DNA of 51,436 bases from IMG/VR virus record IMGVR_UViG_3300047189_000007, positions 1-51,436 of that record; one strand, given 5' to 3'. Position 1 is the first letter of the stretch; every line of letters starts with the position of its first letter. Below are positions 22,665-31,824 of the stretch, in pieces. A program made the position numbers and the translations under genes. The notes beneath the pieces are model-generated. The model had not been told where the DNA came from, searched no databases, and saw only the letters and a list, made by a program, of their open reading frames with translations. This stretch comes from a virus.

Positions 22665-22692
22665 TTGGGGACTGGCACTTACCTTAATAGAT

Positions 22693-22710
22693 CCCCGGAG
22701 CAATCCGGGG
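22693..22710 (+). repeat. GC hairpin with GCAA (GNRA-type) loop
   Basis: CCCCGGA-GCAA-TCCGGGG, 7-bp stem, between the coiled-coil gene and the endolysin gene. No T run follows, so an mRNA stability or start-control role is more likely than termination. Confidence 0.6.
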
Positions 22711-22726
22711 GTCTACTGGAGAAAAG

Positions 22727-23188
22727 ATGAACGCTATATTTTATGAGCTAGATACTAAGCAGGTTCTTGGTTTGACTGTTTACAGTGAAGCAGGTGGCGA
22801 GATCACAGAAGGAAAGATAGCAGTTGCTACTGTGGTTATGGAAAGAGTTGACCATAGAAACTGGGATGGTAAAACTATCATTGAGGTGTGCTTTAAGAAA
22901 AGGCAGTTCTCTTGCTATAATGAGTTTGATAAGAGTTATGGCAAAACTCTTCATATAGCAGAAGCATGGGATAGTTCGCTGGCAACTGACTTCGCTCTTA
23001 TGGATTGCTACAGTATTGCAATCGGAATGATTGAAGGCTATATCCCACGCCATCCGATTATTGCTGCTGCGCATTGTTGCCAGTATCTAACTACGGCAGG
23101 AAAGAAAGATGCTGACTGGTGGAAAGCAATGGACTTTCTTGTTAAGATTGGGGGACATGAGTTCTACAAAGAAAGGAAGGCAACATGA
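22727..23188 (+). CDS. SleB-type cell-wall hydrolase (endolysin)
   Basis: 153 aa. The Hydrolase_2/SleB pattern is clear: SEAGGE (residues 20-25, E21 catalytic-type), GKIAVATVVMERV and KKRQFSCYNE. It probably cleaves peptidoglycan at host lysis. There is no signal peptide, so export would need the small membrane protein that overlaps its end. Confidence 0.82.
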   Translation: MNAIFYELDTKQVLGLTVYSEAGGEITEGKIAVATVVMERVDHRNWDGKTIIEVCFKKRQFSCYNEFDKSYGKTLHIAEAWDSSLATDFALMDCYSIAIGMIEGYIPRHPIIAAAHCCQYLTTAGKKDADWWKAMDFLVKIGGHEFYKERKAT

Positions 23189-23382
23189 ACTTTATTACAA
23201 AGCTTTATAATAACCCGATTGCGCAGAGAGTATTCAGAGGCGCAGTCTCTATTGGAGTTGCTTATGGTCTGCAAATTGTTGCAGCAAGTACGAATCCGGC
23301 AATTCTACTTGTAGCTCCAGTGCTTAACGGAATTGGCAAATGGATTCGAGATAAGTATGCGGTCTCGAATGTACCTGTGTAG
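23185..23382 (+). CDS. Putative holin-like membrane protein (65 aa)
   Basis: Two hydrophobic stretches (GAVSIGVAYGLQIVAAS and NPAILLVAPVLNGIG) with charged ends. The ATG overlaps the endolysin stop. Size and position fit a holin, but no family signature is visible. Confidence 0.6.
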   Translation: MNFITKLYNNPIAQRVFRGAVSIGVAYGLQIVAASTNPAILLVAPVLNGIGKWIRDKYAVSNVPV

Positions 23383-23390
23383 GAGAGAGT

Positions 23391-23957
23391 ATGCCCTGGA
23401 TAACTGTAAATGGAAAAAGGTTTGAGACGGAGCAGTGCTTTTATCTTCCGTCCATTCGTAACTTGCCGCAGGAATATTATCCACTTCCTATTGTATGTTA
23501 TGATATAGGAGCATTCTTCACGTTTGCTGTTGCAAAGAGAACAGATGGAGATTACTCACATTTCATGTGGCTTATTGGCCCAGATGAGTTTGCAACACAG
23601 GGTTGGTGGTTCCAGTCAAAACCAGTTGACGCATATTCGAGTTACATTATAAAGGCCTGGTATAATCCATGGTGGACTCCTGCACAGCGTGCAGCAGTTA
23701 TCAAGAGTCTACGAGATGACTTAGCTAAGTCACCGTGGGAAACCAGATATGACGTGTTAGCATTGGTAGGACATCTTCTCGGAATAAAGTGGATTCAAAG
23801 CGGAAGATTTGAGATATGTTCTGACTCTATAGATCATATAAAACACGCTGGAGATCAGTATGATCTTAAAGATCAGAATCCTTCTCAGATAAATGCATAC
23901 TTCAAATTGTTTCCTGAGAGATGGTTTGTACTGTTTCGTTATCAAGGAGGAGATTGA
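23391..23957 (+). CDS. Permuted NlpC/P60-like cysteine peptidase (188 aa)
   Basis: The order of catalytic-type residues is permuted: H57 in DYSHFMW precedes C143 in FEICSDS. This is the YiiX/permuted papain fold used by phages against peptidoglycan or as virion enzymes. Lies in the lysis cluster after the holin-like gene. Substrate unknown. Confidence 0.68.
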   Translation: MPWITVNGKRFETEQCFYLPSIRNLPQEYYPLPIVCYDIGAFFTFAVAKRTDGDYSHFMWLIGPDEFATQGWWFQSKPVDAYSSYIIKAWYNPWWTPAQRAAVIKSLRDDLAKSPWETRYDVLALVGHLLGIKWIQSGRFEICSDSIDHIKHAGDQYDLKDQNPSQINAYFKLFPERWFVLFRYQGGD

Positions 23958-23958
23958 T

Positions 23959-24405
23959 ATGAAGAAGCTTTTCAGTGCAGTGTTTACATTCTTGTGTCTG
24001 TTGGTACTGACTGTATCCCTGTTCTTAACTCTGTGCATACCTGCTTATGCTGCAGAAGAGACAGTTACTTTTGAATGGGAGCAGCCGAGTGTGGATCTTC
24101 CAAGTCTACAGGGATGGAATTTCTACATGAGCGATGTTAATGGTCCTCCGTGGGTGAAGTTTACTACAGTTCCTTATGTTGATGGCGCTGGACCTTGGAC
24201 TGCACCGGTGTCTATTACTGTAACAGGAGCCCCTGGAAGTACTATTAAGAAATACTTTTCGGCGACTGCTGTTAATAAGGACAACCAAGAGTCTACTTTT
24301 GCAACTGGTCAGCCAGCAGCTACGGAGGTGACTAAGGAGTTCAAGATTCCGTGGAGTGCGGTCTCTGGTCCGTATAACTTTATGATCAAGGTAATCATCA
24401 AATAG
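23959..24405 (+). CDS. Secreted Fn3-like beta-sandwich protein (148 aa)
   Basis: N-terminal signal peptide (LFLTLCIPAYA, cleavage after AYA near residue 31). The mature domain follows a fibronectin type III-like pattern (FEWEQPSV, GWNFYMSDV, YFSATAVNK). The start follows AAGGAGGAGATTGAT. An exported phage protein could alter the host surface or exclude other phages (inference). Confidence 0.7.
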   Translation: MKKLFSAVFTFLCLLVLTVSLFLTLCIPAYAAEETVTFEWEQPSVDLPSLQGWNFYMSDVNGPPWVKFTTVPYVDGAGPWTAPVSITVTGAPGSTIKKYFSATAVNKDNQESTFATGQPAATEVTKEFKIPWSAVSGPYNFMIKVIIK

Positions 24406-24434
24406 ATGCCTTCCCTTCCTGGAAGGTCCCCAGG

Positions 24435-24476
24435 CTGTGGTGGTAGTTCGCTCTCCTTTCTGCCACCACAGTCTTT
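24435..24476 (+). terminator. Probable intrinsic terminator (rightward)
   Basis: 9-bp stem CTGTGGTGG/CCACCACAG (24435-24443 with 24463-24471), then TCTTT. Separates the lysis cluster from the head genes; read-through must feed portal and capsid expression, as no promoter is evident after it. Confidence 0.62.
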
Positions 24477-24490
24477 ATAAAGGAAAGATT

Positions 24491-24601
24491 ATGAAAACAA
24501 TTGATAAGATTATGGCTTCGTTGGATAAGGAAAAGGATGACAGTCCTGTCAAAGTTAAGGTTCTACACAAGGGTAAGAAGATTGCCTTACCTAAATCCTA
24601 A
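24491..24601 (+). CDS. Small basic hypothetical protein (36 aa)
   Basis: MKTIDKIMASLDKEKDD followed by a Lys-rich end. ATG at 24491 behind AAAGGAAAGATT. Lies just upstream of palindrome copy 6. Confidence 0.5.
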   Translation: MKTIDKIMASLDKEKDDSPVKVKVLHKGKKIALPKS

Positions 24602-24602
24602 G

Positions 24603-24623
24603 CAATGTCAAAAAATGACATTG
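24603..24623. repeat. Dispersed 21-bp palindrome, copy 6
   Basis: Half-sites CAATGTCAA and ATGACATTG; between the 36-aa gene and the portal gene. Confidence 0.85.
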
Positions 24624-24642
24624 ATTGTATAAAGGAACAGCC

Positions 24643-26607
24643 ATGAATTATACTGAGTCTCCGTCCTTTGGACAGGTAGCTGGTACAACAGATCGTGATA
24701 TTGCTTTACTGGATAAGATAATGAAGTGGCTTCAGCATGCTGAAGGTTCTACCAGTGAATCAAAGTGGTTAACTGTATCAGAGGAAGACTATGACTTCTA
24801 TGCTGGCGATCAGGATACTGCTGCTGTTAAAGCCAAGTTAACAGATGAAAAAAGACCTATTCTTGTGTATGATGAGATCAAGCCTAAGGTTGATGTTGTT
24901 ACTGGCCTAGCTGGTCAGAACCGTCAGTTGCCTTCGGCATTTCCTACTGAGAAAGGAGATGCTGCAATTGCAGAAGTTGTTAATAACTCTATAAAGTTTT
25001 TCAGGCGAGAAACTAAGTTTGGAGATAATGAGCTTGTATGCTTTGAACATACTGTCAAGGGTGGTAGGAGTCTTCTGTATTTTTATATAGATGATGAAAA
25101 CCCTTTTGAACCAAGAATCAAATCAAGATTCGTACATGGCAGAAATTTCAAGCTCGATCCTCGAAGTGTTGAGTATGATATGTCTGATTCCAGATTTTTG
25201 TTTATAGATTTCTGGTATGATAAAGATGAGATCAAGGTTAAGTATCCGGACTTTGATCCTGAGTTAGTGACACAGTTACAGTCCTCAGACGGATCATCTC
25301 CTACATTCTATAATTCTGTAGAAGGAACGTATCGTGTAACGGAGTGCTGGTACAAACAGACAGAACCTGTGATGTGGGTTACTAATCCTGTGACAAAGCA
25401 GCATGAAAAGGTAAGTGTAGCACAGTACAACCAAATGAAGCAAGCACTCTCTGTTGGCTTTACAATGCCTGATGGATCAGTGTTGATTGATCCTGAGTTC
25501 AGTGGTATTAAGCGTTTCGCTACAGTATATAAATATGTCATCTTCTCAAACTACTTTATCTTTGAGAAAGGGACTAGTAAATTTCACTGGGAAGGATTTC
25601 CAGCTATTCTGTTCGGAGCGTTTAAGAATGATAAGGAGAACAGATGGTTTAGTTTGATTACTCTTATGAAAGATCCGCAGAAGGGTATCAATACTATGAG
25701 GAGACAGATGCAGCATCTGTTACAAACATCTCCTAAGGGAATCTTAATGCATGAAGTTGGTGCTATTCTTAATATTGATGACTACGAGAAGAAGTCAGCT
25801 GAGCCTAACTTTCATCTTGAGATAGCTCAGGGATATATGGAAAAGGTGAAGTTTACAGATCAACCTACGATATCTCCTGTGTATGGACAGTTAATGCAGG
25901 AGGACAAACAGTTTCTGAAGGATATATCAGGTATTCAGAATGATACCTTGGGTATTCAGACTTTCTCAAGGGAGCCTGGTATTACCACACAGTTGCGACA
26001 AGGACAGAATATTGCCATTCTATTCATTTTACTTGATAACTTCAAGAAGAGTAGACTGCGTGGAACAATGCTGATGTTCTCTTTGATGCAGCAGTTTGTT
26101 ACAAGTGAGAGATTAATCAGAATTGAGGGTCCTGATACTGAACAGTTGATGTCAATTAACTCTCAGACAAATCCTAACGTCGCAGGGTTTAATGATATTA
26201 CTCTTGGGAAGTATGACTTCTATGTTGAAGAGGGAATAGAGACAGTCAACACAAGGAACTCAATTGCACAGATGCTGATTGATTTGTCTCAGAATAATCC
26301 AGGATCTATTCCTCCTGACATTATTATTGAGTATAGTGGAGCACCCTTCAGTGTCATACAGAAGATAAAGCAATACTCCGAAGGAATACGGAATCAACAG
26401 ATTCAGATGGAACAAGCAAAGGCGCAAGCTGAGAAAGAGCTTGAGGAAGCAAGGCTTGAGAATCAGCGTTATATTGCGGTGGTTAATAACCTGACTAAGC
26501 TTATTGTATCTGACAAGACTATTGATGGAGACTTATTGAAGACATTGATGTCTAGTCTGCAACAGAAGCAAGTCGCACAGATGAAAGGAGACAAAGGAAA
26601 TGCCTGA
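24643..26607 (+). CDS. Portal protein, P22-like
   Basis: 654 aa. Features of the P22-type portal family: an N-terminal DYDFYAGDQ region, KPKVDVVTGLAGQNRQ, DPRSVEYDMSDSRFLFID, and a long helical C-terminus (QIQMEQAKAQAEKELEEAR). It forms the dodecameric DNA entry vertex and docks terminase. The start at 24643 follows AAAGGAACAGCC. Its end overlaps the scaffold gene. Confidence 0.88.
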   Translation: MNYTESPSFGQVAGTTDRDIALLDKIMKWLQHAEGSTSESKWLTVSEEDYDFYAGDQDTAAVKAKLTDEKRPILVYDEIKPKVDVVTGLAGQNRQLPSAFPTEKGDAAIAEVVNNSIKFFRRETKFGDNELVCFEHTVKGGRSLLYFYIDDENPFEPRIKSRFVHGRNFKLDPRSVEYDMSDSRFLFIDFWYDKDEIKVKYPDFDPELVTQLQSSDGSSPTFYNSVEGTYRVTECWYKQTEPVMWVTNPVTKQHEKVSVAQYNQMKQALSVGFTMPDGSVLIDPEFSGIKRFATVYKYVIFSNYFIFEKGTSKFHWEGFPAILFGAFKNDKENRWFSLITLMKDPQKGINTMRRQMQHLLQTSPKGILMHEVGAILNIDDYEKKSAEPNFHLEIAQGYMEKVKFTDQPTISPVYGQLMQEDKQFLKDISGIQNDTLGIQTFSREPGITTQLRQGQNIAILFILLDNFKKSRLRGTMLMFSLMQQFVTSERLIRIEGPDTEQLMSINSQTNPNVAGFNDITLGKYDFYVEEGIETVNTRNSIAQMLIDLSQNNPGSIPPDIIIEYSGAPFSVIQKIKQYSEGIRNQQIQMEQAKAQAEKELEEARLENQRYIAVVNNLTKLIVSDKTIDGDLLKTLMSSLQQKQVAQMKGDKGNA

Positions 26608-27478
26608 GAAAGCAAGTTTTGGATTGACTATTGAAGATGTTAACGCCATGCAGGAAGAGATGAATCCGATTGGCGGAGACAAACCTATCGAAGAAGAGGT
26701 TAAGGATAAGTCTGCCAAGGATGAAAAGCCTAAGGCAGATGAGGCCAAGCCTGTCGACGATAAGGAGAAAGAGAAAGCGGATCTTGCAAAAGAAGGTGAG
26801 AAGAAGGATGATGAGAAGGAGTCTGATGACAATGCAGACTTGCGTGAGCAACTCAGACAAACCAATTCCGCCTTACAGAAGCTAACTGCTGACTATGCAA
26901 AACTTCAAAAGTCGATGGTCGATAAAGGCGTCATTACGGATGAGGAAGTTAAGGCTTCTAAAGCAGAAGAAGAAGCAGCAACCGCCGCGTATAACTTGAG
27001 AGTTGAGAAGCTCAATGACATGGTTGCAATGATGGAGTTGAATCCAGCATACAGCGATGTTCGTGATGTCTGCGCTCAGGGGAATCTTGATGATGTAGTT
27101 GATGCCTTTGCTCGGCATTATGTCACCAAGAATGGTGGTGATGTGAAAGTAATTGCTGCTCAGCTTGAGTCTGATATCTGGGGCAGACCGAATCCGTATA
27201 AGGAGATGTACGAAGTGATCAAAAAGTATCATCCTAAGTACGCTGAGAAGAAGGAGGAGGTTAAGAAAGACGTGGAGAAGAAAGAAGAAAAACCTCCTGA
27301 CAAAAAGAAAGAACCTGTTGAAGCGAATCCTTCAGCAGCCGGTCTAGGTACTGGTGGTAGCGGTACAGGTGCTGGTGGATGGACAGCAGCACGTATCGAT
27401 GCCTTACCAGAGGATGAAATACAAACAACTGTCCCGAAGGATGTGTATGATCAGTATCTTAAGGGAACACTCAAATAG
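26600..27478 (+). CDS. Scaffolding protein (292 aa)
   Basis: Highly charged. A Lys/Glu/Asp-rich N-terminal third (residues about 30-80) and a coiled-coil middle (LREQLRQTNSALQKLTADYAKLQ, in parts) are followed by a Gly-rich linker and a short C-terminal module. This composition between portal and capsid genes is typical of assembly scaffolds. Overlaps the portal end by 8 nt. Confidence 0.8.
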   Translation: MPEKASFGLTIEDVNAMQEEMNPIGGDKPIEEEVKDKSAKDEKPKADEAKPVDDKEKEKADLAKEGEKKDDEKESDDNADLREQLRQTNSALQKLTADYAKLQKSMVDKGVITDEEVKASKAEEEAATAAYNLRVEKLNDMVAMMELNPAYSDVRDVCAQGNLDDVVDAFARHYVTKNGGDVKVIAAQLESDIWGRPNPYKEMYEVIKKYHPKYAEKKEEVKKDVEKKEEKPPDKKKEPVEANPSAAGLGTGGSGTGAGGWTAARIDALPEDEIQTTVPKDVYDQYLKGTLK

Positions 27479-27493
27479 GTGGAGGATGTAGCT

Positions 27494-28543
27494 ATGCCCG
27501 AGAATCCTAAAACTCAGATGCTCACAAACGACAACCTTACTCGTAAGAAGTGGGCACGAGATTTATTCAGTGTTATTCTGCCGTCAGTGGAGATCAACTC
27601 ACTGGTCGGTAAAGACTCAAACTCCATTGTTCAGTTGAAGACTGAGCTTGGAAAAGGCGAGGGTGATCAGATTACCTTCGGTATCAGACTTCCCTTGGTC
27701 GGAGAAGGTGTTGTCGGTAACGACACTGTCGAAGGCAATGAAGAGAAACTGCGCTTCAAAGACTTCAAGATGACCATCGAAGAACTCAATCATGCGGTTG
27801 ATACAGGTGGCCGTATGGAAGAGCAGAGGATTCCTTACGACCTGATGGCTGAAGGAAAGAACGGTTTGCAGGACTGGTGGGTTGCAAAGCTCAATGCCTA
27901 TCTGATGGCCGTTCTCTGCGGCGATACATCATATGCCATCGTCGCAGGAAAGACCTTCGGCACCACAATCACGGCGCCTGATACAGACCATCATATCCTA
28001 GCCAACGATGTAGCAGAAGCCTCAATGACCTCGGCTGACACGATGGATCTTACCATGCTGGACAAGATGAAGCAGCAGGCAGAGATTCCGGCAGAAGGAA
28101 GTTTTAAACTTCGTCCGCTTGCTTTGGGCGGGAAGAACTACTGGAGAGTCATCCTCCATAACTTTGTGTTCGATCAGCTTCGTCAGAACACCAACGTCGG
28201 CCAGTGGGGAGATCTGCAGAGAGCTGCCGGAAAGCTCCAGGTTCCCAACACGGAGATTGAGTACAACGGTATGCTCATCTCCAAGAGCGAAAACATTCGG
28301 AAGTCACCTTCCAATGCCAACGTTTACCGGAATCTCTTCCTCGGATGCCAGGCTGCTGTGTGGGCTTGGGGTGGGGCAGGAGAAAGCAAGAGCACCACGA
28401 TGGCCTTCGTTCCGTACACCAAGGACGCGGAGCGCTTCGTGATGATCAGGGGAGGCGGGATCTTCGGAGCAGCGAAGCCCATCTTCGCAGGCAAGGACTA
28501 CGGTGTGATCGTGGGTAGTGCTTGGGGTGCCAGAATCGCATAA
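27494..28543 (+). CDS. Major capsid protein, N4 gp56 family
   Basis: 349 aa. N4_gp56-type features: TNDNLTRKKWARDLF near the N-terminus, then GDQITFGIRLPLVGEGV and EGNEEKLRFKDFKMTIEE, with the HK97 fold expected. GC content is higher than in the surrounding genes, as for a highly expressed protein. The start at 27494 follows GGTGGAGGATGTAGCT. Confidence 0.88.
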   Translation: MPENPKTQMLTNDNLTRKKWARDLFSVILPSVEINSLVGKDSNSIVQLKTELGKGEGDQITFGIRLPLVGEGVVGNDTVEGNEEKLRFKDFKMTIEELNHAVDTGGRMEEQRIPYDLMAEGKNGLQDWWVAKLNAYLMAVLCGDTSYAIVAGKTFGTTITAPDTDHHILANDVAEASMTSADTMDLTMLDKMKQQAEIPAEGSFKLRPLALGGKNYWRVILHNFVFDQLRQNTNVGQWGDLQRAAGKLQVPNTEIEYNGMLISKSENIRKSPSNANVYRNLFLGCQAAVWAWGGAGESKSTTMAFVPYTKDAERFVMIRGGGIFGAAKPIFAGKDYGVIVGSAWGARIA

Positions 28544-28557
28544 TGGAGGAGTAGGTC

Positions 28558-28941
28558 ATGGATAAGTACGGTTCAAAGGCTGCTGACAACAGCAGAATGG
28601 AAACCAGCAAGCTCCTGATCACTCCTACTAACGCTACTTATAACCTGATTAAGTTCCCGAAGTTCGCCTTCGTGACTGACATCTGGGTTCAGAAGGTAGT
28701 GATTTCCGTGGGTGATTCAGAAGTCGAAGTTGGCTGGTTCGGCAACGGCGAGACGGCTGACACAGATGGATTCTTGTCCAACGCAACATTTGCACCTACA
28801 GTGTTGGGTCTGGTCAAGGGCACTCTTGTCGGGAAGTGGTTCCTTAATGCGGCTGGTGGTTTAACTGCCAAGACGACAGTGGGAACCGGAACGATGGGCA
28901 ATTTCAGGGTGATAGTGCGCTTCACTATCATTCATCCGTAA
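28558..28941 (+). CDS. Putative capsid-associated protein (127 aa)
   Basis: Beta-rich, begins MDKYGSKAADNSRM. Contains a VISVGDSEVEVGWFGNGE segment. Directly follows the capsid gene with a good ribosome site, so a head decoration or stabilising role is inferred. Confidence 0.66.
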   Translation: MDKYGSKAADNSRMETSKLLITPTNATYNLIKFPKFAFVTDIWVQKVVISVGDSEVEVGWFGNGETADTDGFLSNATFAPTVLGLVKGTLVGKWFLNAAGGLTAKTTVGTGTMGNFRVIVRFTIIHP

Positions 28942-28955
28942 GGGAGGAGTAGATC

Positions 28956-29747
28956 ATGTATCTGATTGATTACAGACGTATGGATCAGCGAACCAATGTG
29001 TTGGAGAATCCCTTCTGGCTTACTTCAGCACTCATCAAAGGTGTCGATGTGCAGGCGGCTGGCCCGAGCCATACCATCACTGCCACCGACATCTCAACAA
29101 CCAGTGGAGCTCCTGACAGTATTGATGGAGTAGCTGCTGGTTTCGTTGCGGCAGGATTCTCTGTTGTTGGAGATCCTATTGCAGTGTCAGGTTTCACCGG
29201 CGCAGGTGCGGCTATCACTGCAAACAACAGGTTACACACTTCCAGTTCAATCGCGGCAGGAAAGGTTGAAGTTGTCGAAAGCGACATCATCTCCGATGCT
29301 GCAACGGAAGCTGTCACCGTGAGCATTCCTCGTGGACTTGTGCTGTTCTCCTTCCCTGTGTTGGGGAGACGGTACATGATTCAGGAATGCCAGTTGCAGT
29401 TGATCGAGGCCTTCACAACCAATACCCAGATCTACATTGGGCTTGGCACAATTGCGACTGACCTCATTACCACAGGTGGGTTGATGGTCAACTCTGACTT
29501 CAACGCTTATTTCAACAACACAGACATCACCATTGCTACGCCTGCATACTACGGCCCGACAAGTTCCACGTGGTACACCGCTGCAGGTCTGTGTGGATCT
29601 ACGTCACCTCGCGTTATCACAGGAGCAGTTGCAACAGTTCCCGTGATCTATGCCATCGTGATCAACTCCACTAACGCGGCTCCGGCGGCAATTGCTGCAG
29701 GTCAGTTCAGACTGCATCTCCAGATTGCCATTGTCCCTGGTAAGTAA
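28956..29747 (+). CDS. Putative virion (head fibre/decoration) protein (263 aa)
   Basis: Ala/Thr/Gly-rich beta protein (AAGFVAAGFSVVGDPIAVSG). Starts MYLIDYRRMDQRTNV behind GGGAGGAGTAGATC. Family not recognised. Ends just before palindrome copy 7. Confidence 0.65.
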   Translation: MYLIDYRRMDQRTNVLENPFWLTSALIKGVDVQAAGPSHTITATDISTTSGAPDSIDGVAAGFVAAGFSVVGDPIAVSGFTGAGAAITANNRLHTSSSIAAGKVEVVESDIISDAATEAVTVSIPRGLVLFSFPVLGRRYMIQECQLQLIEAFTTNTQIYIGLGTIATDLITTGGLMVNSDFNAYFNNTDITIATPAYYGPTSSTWYTAAGLCGSTSPRVITGAVATVPVIYAIVINSTNAAPAAIAAGQFRLHLQIAIVPGK

Positions 29748-29751
29748 CAAT

Positions 29752-29772
29752 CGACGTCAAAATTTGACATTG
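29752..29772. repeat. Dispersed 21-bp palindrome, copy 7
   Basis: Half-sites CGACGTCAA and TTGACATTG; between the head-fibre-like gene and the connector-like gene. Confidence 0.85.
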
Positions 29773-29787
29773 CTGTGGGGTGTCATC

Positions 29788-30420
29788 GTGAATTTAAGTG
29801 AGATAAGAACATCCATTACCGATACAGTGCAGGAGAAATCTGAAACGTTGATTGACTCTGTTGATATCAGAATCAATGCAGCGTTATTGGAAGTAGCAGA
29901 AGAGCATGACTTATCATCGTTGAAGCGAACTTTTGTTGCGACGACTGTGATAGGTCAGGCCTTCTGTAATTTTCCTGCTGGCTTCTCTGGACGCCTATCG
30001 TATGCTGGTACAGCAGATGGACAGTTAAAGCAGTTTAATGGTGGTATAGATGAGATGATTCTTACCTACCCAACACTAGCTGAGACTGGAGATCTAGAGT
30101 CTATTGCTTCTGAGTATCCAGTTCTTTGGTACCAGAAGATTCCAGCTGTAGCAACATTGATAACCTGTATCGGTTATGCTCTGCCATCACCTCTCTTATT
30201 GGAGGATGACATCCCCACAGATATTCCGGCACACTTACATGAGGGTCTGCTTGTGAATAAGGTTCTCATTAACTACTATAATAAGATTGAAGATGGAGTT
30301 GAAGGCGTGAAGGTAAACACTAACAACTACATCATGCTGTATTCAATAGCTCATAACCTATTGCTGAACTGGATATCCAGACGGCGATCCAACGTAGGTC
30401 GGAGTGTGTGGGATGCCTAA
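29788..30420 (+). CDS. Probable head-tail connector/adaptor (210 aa, GTG start)
   Basis: Helical N-terminus (IRTSITDTVQEKSETLIDSV) and a compact body. Length and position after capsid genes and before the plug-like protein suggest a portal adaptor. GTG at 29788 behind GGGGTGTCATC is preferred; an upstream in-frame start would cross the palindrome and the previous gene. Not confirmed by a motif. Confidence 0.6.
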   Translation: MNLSEIRTSITDTVQEKSETLIDSVDIRINAALLEVAEEHDLSSLKRTFVATTVIGQAFCNFPAGFSGRLSYAGTADGQLKQFNGGIDEMILTYPTLAETGDLESIASEYPVLWYQKIPAVATLITCIGYALPSPLLLEDDIPTDIPAHLHEGLLVNKVLINYYNKIEDGVEGVKVNTNNYIMLYSIAHNLLLNWISRRRSNVGRSVWDA

Positions 30421-31795
30421 GCCAATCGAAATACCCAACTTTGTTGGAATGAATGATGTTAAGACAGCAGAAGGATTCTTCACTGAGAAGGATGCAGCTG
30501 AGCCTAGTGCGATTCTTAATGCTGATGTTGATATCAGAGGTAGGCTGGTAAGAAGACCAGGAAAGACTCGGCTTGTGTTACTACCACATGCACATAGTCT
30601 TTGGGCTGGCAACTCATGCATGCTGTGCTGTGCTGATGGTGTTCTGTATGATATACAGGGTGTCATTGCTACAAGTGTTGGAACAACTGGGATTGATGCT
30701 CCTTTGTCATATGAAGAAATTGATGATTTGATTTACATTTCCAGTAAGTACTGGAATGGCATCTACAGTCATGTGACTAAGGCAATAGCATCATGGGGTG
30801 TTGCACTGCCTCCTAGTCCAGTACTTCTTCCGGCAGTCGGCAGTCTACCTGCAGGCTACTACCGTGTCTGTATGACCAATGTAGTTGGTTCTGAGTTATC
30901 TGGTAATGGATTAATCTCTACGATAGAGCTAACATCCGTTGGTGGAATTCAAATACTTAACCGTCCTGCTGGAGCGATTGTCTGGTGTACTGACCAGAAT
31001 GAGGGTATATTCTATAGAGTTGGAGCAGTTGATGTAATTGCTGATATTCCATCTGTGGAACCTCTACCTTCGTTTATGTGCAGTCCTCCTCCGTATATGG
31101 ATAATCTCTGCTATGCTTTTGGTTTGCTGTGGGGATCGGTAGATAATATCGTCTTCTACTGTCAACCATATAAGTACTCATGGTACAAACCTACAACTAA
31201 CAGATTTAAATTTGACTCAGAGGTTTCTATCATAGCTCGAGTACCTACAGGATTATTCATTGGATGCCTTGAGAAGACATCTTTTCTAGCTGGTACAGAA
31301 CCTGCTAAGATGCAGCAGTCATATGCAGGTACAGGATCTATACCAGGAACCTTGGTATACTGTCATAATCTTCCTGAGCTTGGAGATATACTTGGTACAA
31401 GCGAGAAAGGATATGTCAGTGTTCCAGTATGGAGGACACTTGATGGAATCGTTGCAGGAAACGCAGGAGGAAGGTTATTCAACTTGTCGAAAGATAAGTT
31501 ACGACTTGATACAGTTGAACGCGGCGCATCACTGTACACTAATGTCGATGGGACATTTAAGTTTCTTACCAGTGCCAAGCGAGGACACGGAGGAAGTGCA
31601 GTTGGTGTACTTAATGCGGTTACGGCTGCCTTGTTTGCGAGTGGAAAGATTTCTCAGTCTGAGTTTGCTCATCGCGGTATGGGAAGTACACAATCAATCA
31701 GAGATACCGCAATATGTGATCTCAATAAGTATTTTGCCAGAACTGAGGAAAGTTCGATGTCATTCGAAGACGAGGTCACATGTGAGTTATTATGA
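30413..31795 (+). CDS. Putative tail hub / DNA-stabilisation protein, beta-propeller-like (460 aa)
   Basis: The N-terminus (PIEIPNFVGMNDVKTAEGFF, ILNADVDIRGRLVRRPGK) and repeated short beta blades (SLWAGNSCMLCCADGVLYDI; AFGLLWGSVDNIVFYCQ) resemble P22 gp10-type packaged-DNA stabilisation or podoviral tail-plug proteins. The start overlaps the previous stop by 8 nt. Assignment rests on pattern and place. Confidence 0.62.
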   Translation: MPKPIEIPNFVGMNDVKTAEGFFTEKDAAEPSAILNADVDIRGRLVRRPGKTRLVLLPHAHSLWAGNSCMLCCADGVLYDIQGVIATSVGTTGIDAPLSYEEIDDLIYISSKYWNGIYSHVTKAIASWGVALPPSPVLLPAVGSLPAGYYRVCMTNVVGSELSGNGLISTIELTSVGGIQILNRPAGAIVWCTDQNEGIFYRVGAVDVIADIPSVEPLPSFMCSPPPYMDNLCYAFGLLWGSVDNIVFYCQPYKYSWYKPTTNRFKFDSEVSIIARVPTGLFIGCLEKTSFLAGTEPAKMQQSYAGTGSIPGTLVYCHNLPELGDILGTSEKGYVSVPVWRTLDGIVAGNAGGRLFNLSKDKLRLDTVERGASLYTNVDGTFKFLTSAKRGHGGSAVGVLNAVTAALFASGKISQSEFAHRGMGSTQSIRDTAICDLNKYFARTEESSMSFEDEVTCELL

Positions 31796-31824
31796 GTATA
31801 ACTTTTTCGATGGAGGACTTGAAG

